A DNA stretch of 63,037 bases from Paenibacillus sinensis (lineage in GTDB: Bacteria; Bacillota; Bacilli; Paenibacillales; Paenibacillaceae), in contig NZ_JAHCMB010000121.1 of assembly GCF_019904155.1 (NCBI RefSeq), forward strand, positions 226,426-289,462, given 5' to 3'. Positions 26,356 to 37,700 of the stretch are shown in pieces. Position 1 is the first letter of the stretch. Every line of letters begins with the position of its first letter. The notes beneath the pieces are model-generated. The model worked only from the letters and a program-made list of their open reading frames with translations. It ran no database searches and had not been told where the DNA came from. The position numbers and the translations under genes are program-made.

Positions 26356-27228
26356 GTGAAGCAAAGTACTGGGAACAAAATATTTCAGGTCGTCTTGATT
26401 ACCTTTATGGTAATCCTGTGTATCATCATGCTGTATCCGTTCGTTCATATGCTGTCGATTTCGTTAAGCACACCGGCGGAGGCATTGCGAACAGGCATTC
26501 ATCTGTATCCGAGACATTTCTCGTTCTATGCCTGGGAGCGGGTGCTGACCAAGGACAATATCTGGATTGGCTTCGGCAACACGGTATTCAGAACGGTAGT
26601 CGGTACGTTATGCTCTATTATTTTTATGTCAATGGGGGCTTACCCTCTCTCGAGAAAATACCTGCCCCACCGGAACGTGTATACCATGCTGATCGTGTTC
26701 ACGATGTTTTTCAGCGGCGGTCTGATTCCGGTGTACTTCCTGATCAAGGATTTGGGACTGCTGAATAGCCGGCTGGTCTACATTTTGCCGGGACTTGTCA
26801 GCACGTTCTCCATGCTCATCTTGCGGAACTTCTTTCAGGCCATCCCCGACGAGCTTGAGGATTCGGCGAAGATTGACGGCGCCAACGATTTGCGCATTCT
26901 TTTTCAAGTCATCATGCCGCTGTCGCTCCCGGTTCTGGCTACGCTTTCACTGTGGTCGGCAGTCGGGCACTGGAACTCTTGGTTCGATGCCGTGCTGTAT
27001 ATCCAGGACCCGAACAAGCAGGTGCTGACGACCTTCCTGCGAAGAGTCGTGATCACGGGCGAGGACCTGTCCATTTTCTCCAACGATGTCAAAGGCTCGG
27101 CGCTTGGCTTCCAGGAGCCTATCAAGGCAGCTACGCTGATGTTTACAGCCTTGCCGATTATCGTGGTGTATCCGTTCCTGCAAAAGTATTTCGTCAAGGG
27201 CACAATGGTAGGCTCGCTCAAAGGCTAA
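26356..27228 (+). CDS. LplC/YtcP-type sugar ABC permease
   Basis: The 290-residue permease has six transmembrane segments and the EAA loop LEDSAKIDGANDLRILF. It is the partner of the permease at 25356 in a CUT1 importer. The start is GTG after AAAGGAG. Confidence 0.92.
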   Translation: MKQSTGNKIFQVVLITFMVILCIIMLYPFVHMLSISLSTPAEALRTGIHLYPRHFSFYAWERVLTKDNIWIGFGNTVFRTVVGTLCSIIFMSMGAYPLSRKYLPHRNVYTMLIVFTMFFSGGLIPVYFLIKDLGLLNSRLVYILPGLVSTFSMLILRNFFQAIPDELEDSAKIDGANDLRILFQVIMPLSLPVLATLSLWSAVGHWNSWFDAVLYIQDPNKQVLTTFLRRVVITGEDLSIFSNDVKGSALGFQEPIKAATLMFTALPIIVVYPFLQKYFVKGTMVGSLKG

Positions 27229-27308
27229 TTCGGTTTACTCAATCCGCTATTTCACGGGTTGTTTAAATAACGAGCAACAGAGGAACAAAAAGGGAGGATA
27301 TCAAAGAG

Positions 27309-28889
27309 ATGAGAACAAAAACATGGTTAACCGGTATGGCGGCTCTGCTGCTGTCCACTTCGCTGCTGGCAAGCGGCTGTAGCAAAGATAACGGCGGCAG
27401 TGCGGCCAACAATTCAGGCGCTTCGGCCAACCCGGAGACGGAGAAGCCGATTGAAATCACATGGGCCAATAACTGGAACCTGCCCAAAGAAGACAACAAC
27501 TATGTGCAGCAGTTCCTGGAGAAGAAATTCAATGTCAAAATCAAAAATGTCAAATTCGAAACGGCGACCTGGAAAGAACAGCTGGGGGTTATGCTCGCTT
27601 CCGGGGATATCCCGGATGTCATGGCCGTTGACGGCACGGTGGGCGACATGGTGCAGTGGGCGGATCAAGGCGTCATCGCCAGCATTTCGGTTGATGAGAT
27701 CAAGAAGTACATGCCGAAGTATGTAGCAGATATTGAGAGTGTCGATCCGAACGCGTGGGATGCGGGAAGCTATAACGAGAAGAATTGGGGGGTTCCGAAG
27801 GTTTGGTCCAATGGCGCAACCGGGTTCATCCCCGCATATAACGGCCAATGGCTTAAGAAGATCGGCTACAATGAACCTCCCAAGGATTTGAATGAGCTGG
27901 AGGATGTTCTGACCAAGTTCACGAAGAATGATCCGGACGGCGACGGGAAGAAGGATACCTACGGCATGACCGGTCGCGGCAAGGACGCTCAAACGCAAAT
28001 GTTCAACACCATTTTTGCCGCTTACGGCGTTAACCCGTTTCAGTATAAGCTGGCTGCCGACGGAAAAGTGGAATATGGAGCAATTACGGAGGAAGCGAGA
28101 AGTGCTCTGAAATTGCTCAACAAATGGTTCGAAGCCGGCATCATTGATCCTGAGTTCGTTACCGACGATAACGGCTCGATTCAGAACAAGTTCATCAGCC
28201 TCCGGACGGGAATGTTCGATACCGGCATGTGGCATCATCTGTACAAGGATGGATATTTCGGACTGGTGGCCGCGGATAAAGGGATAGACCTCGTGCCCGG
28301 TGTTCCGCTCACCGGACCGGACGGCAAGAAATACGCCATGGCTAACGGGGCACTGCAGCCGCCGATCTTCTTCGGAGTCCAACTGGAGAAGGATGAGAAG
28401 AAGAGACAGAAGATTCTGGAAATCCTTGAATACGTCGCTACGGACAAGGAAGGCTATTTGACAACCGTATTTGGTCAAGAGGGCAAAACCTATACACTGG
28501 ATGGCGATTTGGCGGTAGCCACGGAAGAAGCAACGGGTACGGAATTGAACGCGGAGACGGGCGTAGGCTTCTATAATCCGCTCGGCGGCAAAGTGGAATC
28601 GATGACTAAATATCATTTCTCTCCCGACAAAATCGCCTTCCGTGACAAGTACACCAAGATTGACGGTTTGACGGTTCTGACCGACCTTATGCAGTCAACC
28701 GTTATGACAAGCAAGGCTCAGTATGACGCTATTTTGAATACGCTTCAGACGCAATATTATATCAAAGCAATCACTGGGGAATCAGACACGGACAAGGGAT
28801 TTGATGATTTTAAAGCGCAATGGCTGAATTCCGGCGGGCAAGCTGAGCTTGATGAAGCCCAGAAGATTTACAATGAGCGCAGCAAGTAG
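27309..28889 (+). CDS. LplA-type extracellular sugar-binding lipoprotein
   Basis: The 526-residue protein has a lipoprotein signal with lipobox LASGC (Cys24), then an Asn/Gly/Ser-rich linker and a large solute-binding domain (EITWANNW, MLASGDIPDV). The length is typical for LplA-like binding proteins of the CUT1 family. It should capture a pectin-derived oligosaccharide for the two permeases upstream. A hairpin follows at 28915, which would set its expression above the enzyme genes downstream. Confidence 0.92.
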   Translation: MRTKTWLTGMAALLLSTSLLASGCSKDNGGSAANNSGASANPETEKPIEITWANNWNLPKEDNNYVQQFLEKKFNVKIKNVKFETATWKEQLGVMLASGDIPDVMAVDGTVGDMVQWADQGVIASISVDEIKKYMPKYVADIESVDPNAWDAGSYNEKNWGVPKVWSNGATGFIPAYNGQWLKKIGYNEPPKDLNELEDVLTKFTKNDPDGDGKKDTYGMTGRGKDAQTQMFNTIFAAYGVNPFQYKLAADGKVEYGAITEEARSALKLLNKWFEAGIIDPEFVTDDNGSIQNKFISLRTGMFDTGMWHHLYKDGYFGLVAADKGIDLVPGVPLTGPDGKKYAMANGALQPPIFFGVQLEKDEKKRQKILEILEYVATDKEGYLTTVFGQEGKTYTLDGDLAVATEEATGTELNAETGVGFYNPLGGKVESMTKYHFSPDKIAFRDKYTKIDGLTVLTDLMQSTVMTSKAQYDAILNTLQTQYYIKAITGESDTDKGFDDFKAQWLNSGGQAELDEAQKIYNERSK

Positions 28890-28914
28890 CACGAATAATC
28901 GGCACTAAATTGAT

Positions 28915-28962
28915 AACCGGCTATGGGGACATGGAGACATGCCTGGACATGGCCGGTTTTAT
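28915..28962 (+). terminator. Partial terminator after the binding protein
   Basis: An 11-bp stem (28915-28925 with 28948-28958, one T-G pair) with a 22-nt loop is followed by TTTTAT. It lies 25 bp before the next gene, so it probably attenuates rather than stops the transcript. Confidence 0.6.
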
Positions 28963-28986
28963 CCTTGTTGACGGGAGTGAAGAAAC

Positions 28987-30423
28987 TTGTTATCCGAGAA
29001 CCAAATCCATGTCTATCCGGCACCGGAGGGCGCCGTGTCCAACTCCGATTTCTCCGTCCGTGTTCGAACGCCAGAAGGGGAGTGGGAGTCTTTGTTCAGC
29101 TACAATGTGAAGGTGGATATGCATAATGTCCGCAATGCGTCCATGGTCATGTTCGATTGCTCCGGTACAGTGGAGATTGAAGTGGAGTCCAATCACGGAA
29201 CTATTAATGATGCCATTATCCGTCCGCTGGCAGCCGGCATTCATTGCGAGTGCAAGGGCCGCACCCTGTCTTTCACGATTGATGGGCCAAAGCTGTTGTC
29301 GCTTGAAGTGAACAACGACCGGTTTCACAATCTTCATCTGTTTGCGAATCCGATTGGAGCGGATATTCCGGAAGCTCCGGACGGGGAGATGCTGGTATTG
29401 GAGCCGGGATGGCATATAGCAGCGGAAGTTCAAGACCGGATTGAACGCATGCCGGCTTCTCCGGGTAAGCGCAACGTCATCTTTGGCCCCGGCATTCATC
29501 GGCTCGATGAATCGCTGCTTCGCCTTCCATCCTGCACCTCGGTATACATACCGGGAGACGCTGTAGTTTATGGGGGCTTTGTGTGCGATCAGGTTCACGA
29601 TGTGACGGTTAAAGGCAGAGGCATTCTTTATATGTCCGATTTTGAAAAATCCACGTATTTTCGCGGCTTCGAGATCAAATATTCCCGCAATATCCATATC
29701 GAAGGGATAACGGTAATCGATCCTCCCCACTACACGGTGCTTCTCGGACAGTCGGAGGATATAAGGATTCAGAACCTGAAATCATTCAGCACAAGAGGCT
29801 GGTGCGACGGAATTGATATGATGGCCTGTCAGCATGTCGCCATCGAAGGAGGGTTCCTCCGTACATCGGATGACTGCGTGGCGGTATACGCTTCGCGCGG
29901 CGAATTTAAAGGCGATACCCGGAATGTTGCGGTCAGCGGTTCGATTCTGTGGGCAGATGTCGCCCACCCGACGAATATCGGTACGCATGGCGATCATGAA
30001 GGGGAAGGAGATGTGATCGAGAACATCTCCTTCTCGGATATCGATATCCTGGAGCACCATGAGCCGCAGCCGGATTACTGGGGCTGCATGGCGATCAACG
30101 CGGGCGATAACAATACGGTTCGCAATGTAACCTACGAGGATATCCGGATTGAATCGTTCGAGCTAGGTGAATTGTTCAATCTTCGGGTTCTCCAGAACGA
30201 AAAATACAACCCCGCCCCGGGCAAGGTGATTGAACAGATCATGTTCAAGAACATTCATTTTAACGGAACCTGTATGAATCCCTCGCATATTGAAGGATAT
30301 GACGATACCCGGGTTGTCAGGGATATTGCTTTTGAGAATGTAACCGTCAACGGCAGTGCCTTTCAATTGGAAGCGCCTTATATTATCATTGGTAATCATG
30401 CTCACAACATCAAGGCATGTTAA
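28987..30423 (+). CDS. GH28-like beta-helix glycosidase A
   Basis: The 478-residue protein has an N-terminal beta domain (about 1-150) and a right-handed beta-helix. The catalytic region is like polygalacturonases (GH28) but not canonical: CDGID (Asp274), SDDC (Asp295, Asp296) and IGTHGDH in place of NTD, DD and GHG; the RIK motif is not seen. It has no signal peptide, so it should act in the cytoplasm on imported oligosaccharides. A paralogue lies at 37983. The TTG start follows GGGAG and fits the paralogue's N-terminus. The exact bond cleaved is uncertain. Confidence 0.78.
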   Translation: MLSENQIHVYPAPEGAVSNSDFSVRVRTPEGEWESLFSYNVKVDMHNVRNASMVMFDCSGTVEIEVESNHGTINDAIIRPLAAGIHCECKGRTLSFTIDGPKLLSLEVNNDRFHNLHLFANPIGADIPEAPDGEMLVLEPGWHIAAEVQDRIERMPASPGKRNVIFGPGIHRLDESLLRLPSCTSVYIPGDAVVYGGFVCDQVHDVTVKGRGILYMSDFEKSTYFRGFEIKYSRNIHIEGITVIDPPHYTVLLGQSEDIRIQNLKSFSTRGWCDGIDMMACQHVAIEGGFLRTSDDCVAVYASRGEFKGDTRNVAVSGSILWADVAHPTNIGTHGDHEGEGDVIENISFSDIDILEHHEPQPDYWGCMAINAGDNNTVRNVTYEDIRIESFELGELFNLRVLQNEKYNPAPGKVIEQIMFKNIHFNGTCMNPSHIEGYDDTRVVRDIAFENVTVNGSAFQLEAPYIIIGNHAHNIKAC

Positions 30424-30461
30424 TCCTGACTCTCCAAGATGAGGAAAGAGGGGCTTCCGCG

Positions 30462-31403
30462 ATGAGTACGAAATTAACCAACGGCACGGTCTGGAATGAC
30501 ATCAATGGCCAGCCGATTCACGCCCACGGTGGACATCTATTATTTCATGACGGCTTCTATTATTGGTACGGCGAAGACCGCAGGGATCAGAACTATGTAA
30601 GCTGTTACAGGTCCAGTGATCTGTTCAACTGGGAATTCCGGAACCATATTCTTACGACATCCACGCCGGCTGAATCCATCAGAGTGCGAACGATTTTGCA
30701 ACTGAAGAATGATGACGGAGGCAAAGTGAATCTGGAACGGCCCAAGGTGCTGTACAATCCGGCGACACGGAAATTCGTTCTTTGGGTCCATTATGAGAAC
30801 GGGAAGAATTACAAGGCGGCGGCATGCGCAATCGCCACATCGGACGCCCCGGACAGCGGTTTTGTGTATCATGGCAGCTTTAATCCATTCGGTTATATGT
30901 CGCGCGACTGTACTCTTTTTCAAGATGAGGACGGAACCGCTTATTTCATTTCCGCCGCCAGGGACAATGCGGACCTGCATGTGTACCGGCTCGCGGAGGA
31001 TTATATGAATGTGGACTGCCTCGTCCACAAATTGTGGCAGGGGGAATACCGGGAGGCACCCGCTGTCTTCAAACGGAACGGAAAATACTATATGCTGACC
31101 TCCTTTTGCACAGGATGGGACCCGAACCAGGGGAAATACGCCATGGCGGATTCCATGGACGGGCCTTGGGGATTGCTTAAGGATTTTGGGGATGAAACGA
31201 CGTACCATACACAGCCTGCATTCGTGCTGAAAAAGTCGGAGCAGGAGTATCTTTATTTTGGCGACCGATGGAACGGCCAGGACTATTTCAAATCCGGCTA
31301 CGTCGTGCTGCCGATTGAATTTAACGGTGATATTCCGGTATTGAACGATTATTCCGAACTGCATTTGAACAAGGATGGGGATTCCGTAAGCTTTGTGCGA
31401 TAA
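30462..31403 (+). CDS. GH43-family glycosidase resembling exo-galactanases
   Basis: The 313-residue five-blade beta-propeller enzyme starts with NGQPIHAHGGHLLFHDG and YYWYGEDR, the pattern of GH43 exo-beta-1,3-galactanases, where the usual N-terminal base Asp is replaced. The central ERPKVLYN and YREAPAVFK segments supply acidic residues, including the likely acid Glu. No signal peptide is present. The ATG at 30462 follows AGAGG and begins a typical N-terminus; the open frame extends back to overlap the GH28-like gene. It would trim galactan side chains of pectin or arabinogalactan. Confidence 0.75.
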   Translation: MSTKLTNGTVWNDINGQPIHAHGGHLLFHDGFYYWYGEDRRDQNYVSCYRSSDLFNWEFRNHILTTSTPAESIRVRTILQLKNDDGGKVNLERPKVLYNPATRKFVLWVHYENGKNYKAAACAIATSDAPDSGFVYHGSFNPFGYMSRDCTLFQDEDGTAYFISAARDNADLHVYRLAEDYMNVDCLVHKLWQGEYREAPAVFKRNGKYYMLTSFCTGWDPNQGKYAMADSMDGPWGLLKDFGDETTYHTQPAFVLKKSEQEYLYFGDRWNGQDYFKSGYVVLPIEFNGDIPVLNDYSELHLNKDGDSVSFVR

Positions 31404-31758
31404 TCCTACGCCGACCTGGAATGCCAAATAATTTCAAATCATGAATGAGAGGAAAGGCTCGATATCGGCGGATATCGGGCCTTTCGCATACATTCGGCCT
31501 TTTGCTCACGGAGAGACTTCATTTGAATGAAATTATAAAAAAGTAAAAGAATTTGCAATAGATAACGAAAAAGGAATTTGCTATGATGAGCCGTGTTTCA
31601 ACAGAGAATTATGTATGCGCTTTCCGATGAGGGTGGTTCTGCTTATTTTACGTCAGCCAGGAGGTGGTTAAACGTTCGAGGCAAATACGGGATTGGGATG
31701 TATAAAGGCTGTAACAGGACGGAAGTTGGTGTTTCATCATTCACGTAGGAGGTTTGAT
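31404..31758. other. Intergenic region upstream of the SLH lyase
   Basis: This 355-bp gap has a perfect-type hairpin (31452-31485), AT-rich promoter-like sequence around 31530-31590, a weak cre-like box at 31612-31625 (TGTATGCGCTTTCC) and the AGGAGG site of the next gene. No gene is seen in it. Confidence 0.5.
31452..31485 (+). terminator. Hairpin after the GH43 galactanase-like gene
   Basis: A 15-bp stem with one T-G pair and a 4-nt loop. A long T run is missing, so it may act as a terminator or as an RNA-stabilising end. Confidence 0.65.
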
Positions 31759-34700
31759 ATGAGCATCCGGAAATCTCTATTATCCAAAGCGTTTGTCATC
31801 ATGATCTCAGGCATACTGCTGTCTGTAACCTTGATCGGCGATGTTGTCCTGCCCCAAGCCCAGGCGGATGACAGCGTACCCGAGCCTACAGATCATGTCG
31901 TTATTCATGAAACCGTTAGCAACGGGTTCACTCACCCCGGTGTCGGTCTGACCAAAGACATTCTGGAGAACATGCGCGAGCAAGTTATCGCCAAGAAGGA
32001 ACCCTGGTATTCGTATTATGTCGCCATGACCAAATCCCCCTACGCTTCCAGGAACTTTGCTTCAAGCAATCAGACGGACTCATCGGACCCCACGAAGCCG
32101 CGCAGCCTGGATTTTAACAGCCAAAGCTATAATTCCAGATTTATAGCGGATGGTCTGAGAGCGTATACCCAGGCCTTGATGTATTATACAACCGGTGATG
32201 AGGTGTACCGTTATAATGCCATGCGCCTTATCCGGACCTGGTCTCGTCTTGACCCGGCCCAGTACAAGTATTTTACCGATGCGCATATTCATACGGGAAT
32301 TCCGCTTAACCGGATGGTTACGGCTGCGGAGATTTTGCGTTACAGCGATTCGGACGGCCTTGACCCGGCTCTTCTGTGGACAGAAGCGGATACGGCCAAT
32401 TTTACGACAAACCTGATCAATCCGGTCATCGAAACCTTCCAGCATTCCAACGGATATTTCATGAACCAGCATCTGTATCCGCTGCTTGGCGCGATGTCCG
32501 GGTATATTTTTACAGACAATACGGACCGTTATAAAGAAGGCGTTGAATGGTTTACCGTGAATGCAACCGCGGCAGACCAGGGCCAGAACGGCTCCATCAA
32601 GCAGCTGTTCCGTCTGGTCACGGAAGACGCCGTAACCGGGGAGAAGCTGGAGACGCCGAGAGTCCAGCATGTGGAAATGGGACGGGATCAGGCTCATGGC
32701 GCCGGCGATCTTACCAACGTGGAAATTCTGGGCCGGTTATTGGACGCGCAAGGCACCAAGGTCGACCCGGAGGATGGAACGCTGTCCACAGCGGATAACG
32801 CGGTAACTGCCTACGCGTTTCTGGGCGACCGGATACTGAAGGCGGCTGATTATTTCGCCCAGTACATGCTTGGCTATGATACGCCATGGACTCCCGTTGT
32901 GGCACGGTATGATTCGCACGGAATTCCCGTCATTTATAAAGTGCTCTCCGGTGCATACCGGGGACGGATTGGCGGCAATGTGTACGGCCAGTACTACTAC
33001 TACAAATACAACATGGGGCTGGATATTGAGAAAGAAGCGCCGTATTACGCCGATATGTTCAACAAGCGAACGCCGTTTTATTGGGAATCGCCTGATGGCG
33101 GAGCAGATTACTGGCTGTACATCCCGAAGGAAGCGGCGGCTGAAGGGGCATCGACCTTGCCTAAAGTTTCACCCAGTACGGATTGGGCGGAAATTGACCA
33201 GCGGGCCACCAGCCTGGACGCGAACGCTGCGGTTATGCAGGAAGGAGATACTTCCTATGTGCAGGTCAAAGCGACAGAAGGAGGAAGCCGGATTTCAGTG
33301 GTCGCTTCCAGCACAGGCCTGAAGACGGTCGCTTTGAGAATCCGGACCAACGGTACGGCAAAGCTGGAGGTTAACGGCTGGAAAGATGCCGAGTTGGTGC
33401 TGCCCGACACGAAGGGACAATGGAAGTATGTCACCTTTACCCTGAATGCATATCGCGGGTTGGGCGATTTGATTTATTTCAAGGTTACAGGCGCCGGGAC
33501 TCTGGTTGACATCGATCATCTGCTGCTGGCGCCGGCGGCTCAATTGACGCCCCCTGCCTTCACATCCGGACCGGCGAATTTGAATCTGTATGCCTATGTC
33601 GGGTCCGAGGCTACGCTCCAATATGACTTCTCAGCCAATGATGCGGCCGGAAGCGATTCCGTAACCTATCAGATTGACCATAAGCCTGACGGAGCAGTGT
33701 TCGATGAAAGCACGGGCGCCTTATCATGGAAGCCTGAACAGGCTGGCGTGTATTCAATCATCGTCAGCGCATCGGACGGAACCTCCGTGACGGCGAAGGC
33801 CGTGAACATTACGGTAGCCGCTAATCGTCAGGCAGCGGTAGAGGCTGACATTGCTCCATATGATCCGGACACAAGCTATATATCTTCGACATTGAAGGCA
33901 TATCGGGCGATGATCGACGATGTGATGAATGCGCTGCCAACGGCATCGGATGAGGAATTTTATCGGAAGCTGGCCGATCTGAACCTCGCCGTTGAAGGGC
34001 TAAAGGAATTAACACCGTTAATGGATGATGGAAGCATGTCGTATTTTGATATGGTGGCTTCTTCAACCTTCGGTACACAAATTGGCAATCTGATTGATGG
34101 CGCTCCGGACAGCTTCGCCGGTTATTACCTGGCTGACAATCTGAGTTACATCCTCGACTTTGGAGTTGATTTCAAAGTATCTCCCACTGCCGTCGCTCTT
34201 CAAGTCAGAGCCGGATTCCCCGAACGGATTGGCGGCGCCGCGGTATTCGGGTCAAATGATAAAGAGACATGGACCCGGCTGACTCCCGGACTCACCGTTG
34301 TCTCCGATGATATGCAGACTTTGGAAGTCGGCGGGGAGCAGCAGGATAAGCAGTTCCGCTTCCTGAAGCTGCAAATGATACAACCGTCGAGCACCATGTT
34401 TGAACTGTCCGAGCTTCGCATCTACGGCTCGCGTCATGAGACGAACAACCAGCTCAAGTCCGTATCCCTGAGCTCGCCCCAGAGCATTCAGAACAGGGTG
34501 AATACCGGGAATACGGTTGCCTTGTCTTTCCAATCCGCCGAGCCTATTCAGGATGTGGAGGTTGCTATTCAAGGGCGCCAAGCGACGGTTCAATCAACGG
34601 ACCAGATCAATTGGACCGCCTCTGTCGTTATGGATGGCTCTATGCCGACAGGCAAAGTCAAGTTCTCCATTGCCTACAAAACCGCCGACGGGCTGTCTGC

Positions 34701-37700
34701 CGATCCGGCCATTTTCACCACGGATCAGTCGTCCTTGTATTATGTCAACAAGTCCAAGTTTATTGATATCGCGAAACTGGCTAATGTCGTTGCCTCGAGC
34801 GCTCAATACGGCAGCGGCGGTCTGCCTGCGGACAAGGTCGGCTATCTGTTGTTTGATGGCAACACCGCCACCTATGGCGACCTGGCGAGCGGCAGCGGAG
34901 CCTATTATACGATAGATTTCGGGCAGGATGCAGCCATCAGGTTAAGCGATGTTGTTCTGATGCCCAGACCCGGCTATGCGAGCCGCATGAACGGTCTGAT
35001 TGTGCAAGGCTCCAATGATCAGGCGAATTGGACCGATCTGACCCCGGCTGTATCGGGGGCGGCGGACAATACATGGACATTTATCAGCGAAGAACAAATC
35101 CGGGACAACAGCTCCTACCGGTACTTGCGAATTTATAACCCGTCGGCATGGAGCGGCAATGTAGCTGAAGTGGAAGTGTATGGCGAATATGATACTTCGG
35201 CCGAATCCATCCAATCGAAGGTGAAAGGGTCAGAAGGGTATACCCGGCTCAGCTACTACCTGTACAAGCAAGAGGCGAACCGGATTGTAATAGCCGCTAA
35301 CGAGCAGGGAGCGGATATGCTGGCATTGCTGAATGAACTGTTCCAGGCAGAGAAACTGCTGGTCCCGGTCTCTGAGCTGCCCGTACAGAAAATAGCCGTT
35401 GCCGAGTCTATGGTCAAGGCGTCGGACATATCCTGGGACGGTAAGTTGACGGCAGCCGTGAATGGATGGATGGCATTCGATGGCAATAAAGATACATTTA
35501 CCGATACGAAATCGAATCCGGGCTGGATCGTTGTCGATTTGGGCGAAGGCAATGAAAGGTCGCTATCCAGCTTCAAGTTTTATCCGAGAAGCACTGCGGC
35601 GCATCTCGGCCGGGTTAACGGAGCGATACTCCAAGGCTCTGTTGATGGAGTGAATTATGTGGACCTGTATACCATAAGCGGCGTTAGCACCGCACAATGG
35701 TACACGGCCGCCATAAATGACGAGAAGGCTTACCGTTATCTGCGTTATTACTCTCAGACCGGGAATGCCAATGTAGCGGAACTGGAGTTCAATCAGAGAA
35801 CAGCCGACAAGACCTTGCTGGAATATTTGGCGCAGCAAGCCGAAGGTTTAGACCAAGACCTCTATACGGAAGAGAGTCTTGGGGCAGTGGTAGCGGCAAC
35901 GGAAGCAGCGAAGGAGCTTCTGGCCTCCTCCTTCAGCACGCAGCGGCAAATTGACGATGCCGCTGACGTGATGCTGGGAGCGATGAAGCAACTCTCGGTC
36001 AAGGCGGTTATCGTTAGTCTGAAGCCGGTAACCGTAACGACAATAGCGGGAACAGCCCCGAAGCTGCCGACGGTGGTAAATGCCGTTTATAGCGATGAGA
36101 CGGTTAAGCTGCTGCCTGTCAACTGGGAGGATATCGACCCGGTTCAATACAGCGCCGCCGGAAGCTTCACCGTAACGGGCGCTGTCTATGACACGACTAT
36201 ACTGGCAATCGCATATGTCACCGTTATCGATGAGGGCGCACCGACACCGACTCTGCCGACTCCGCCGACGGGCTTGCATGCGACCGCCATTACCGCAAAT
36301 TCCTTGACGCTGGGCTGGGAGCCATCTTCCGATGATGTTGGCGTCACCCGCTATGAGCTCTTCATGGGAGCAGACAAGGAAGCAACCGTGACAGGCGATA
36401 CGTACAGCTATTACGTCACAGGTCTCACTGCGGACACGTCTTATACGTTCCGGGTAGTCGCCTTTAACGCCGCGGGCAACTATGCGGAAAGCGAGGCATA
36501 CACCGTGAGGACAGCGCAGGCGTCCCAGCCAGCAGGCGGCGGCAGCGGGGAGGGCGCGGGAGGGGATGTGTCCGCTTCCACGGGCCAGGCCGGAACAAGC
36601 GTGGACGGCAGCCGCATTCAGGTCATCCCCGTTGTGAGCAATGGAGTGGCGAAGGTCTCGCTTAGCAAGGAGAATCTGCAGGAAGCGATCAGCCATGCCG
36701 TACAGAATCGCGAGAACTCGCTGTCTATTCAGGTGCAGAGTGACACCGGGCTGTCCACAATCGTGCTGGAGCTCCCGGCCAGCGCCTGGCTGAAGTCGAT
36801 GCAGGAGGGAATCAAGCTCCTGACGATTGAAACCGGACTGGCGTCTTTGAAAATCCCCCTGAATGCGGTCGACAACCTGAATGACACCGACAAGCTGACC
36901 GTGTCGATCGGTAAGGGAGATCGGTCTGGACTTTCGGCGTCGCTATCCGACCTTCTAAAGAACAGACCGGTATACGAGTTCGGAATCTTCGTTAATGGTC
37001 AGAGCGTGAACGCTTTCGCCAAGGGCAGCGTCGTCGGAGTAAAGATTCCTTATTCGCCGCAAGCGGATGAATCGATTTATGGATTGGTCGCCGCATCTCT
37101 CCAGGATAACGGCAGCCTGGAGGTGATCCGGAATTCCAAATATGACCGCACAGCCGGAACACTCGATTTCGACGCCAGGCACTTCAGCAAGTACGCAGTG
37201 CTCTCGAATCCGTCCGTCTATACGGACATGGATTCCTACTCATGGGCGAAGGATGGCGTAGCAGCCTTGTCGGCCCGTCAAATCGTGAACGGGATTGGAG
37301 ACGGCATGTATGCCCCGGGGCGTGCGGTATCCCGCGCCGAGTTCCTGAAGCTGATGATGGAAGCCTTTGACCTGGTGCAGACGGGCCGGACCTCCTCTTT
37401 CACCGATGTGAAAGCGGGCCAGTGGTACGCGGACGCGGTGTCATCGGCTCAAGCACTGGGAATTGTCACCGGATACGAGGACGGCACATTCGGCGCGAGC
37501 CGCAGCATTACCCGGGAGGAAATGGCGGTCATGGCCGTCCAAGTAATGAAGGCGGCGGGTATGGAGCCGCCGAAAATGCGCGAGGCAGCCTTGTTCGGCG
37601 ACGCTTCACAAATCTCCGCTTTTGCTACGGAAGCGGTGAACATCATGGCCGAAGCGGGCTTCATTGAAGGTCAGGGCGCGGGCGATTTTGCTCCGAAGTC

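Noticed and set aside
27414..28616. Long antisense open frame opposite the LplA-type gene
   Set aside because: It is wholly inside a well-supported gene and has no ribosome site or recognisable family; codon pattern explains it.
35848..36696. Antisense open frame opposite the SLH lyase
   Set aside because: Shadow of the GC-rich coding strand; no family features.
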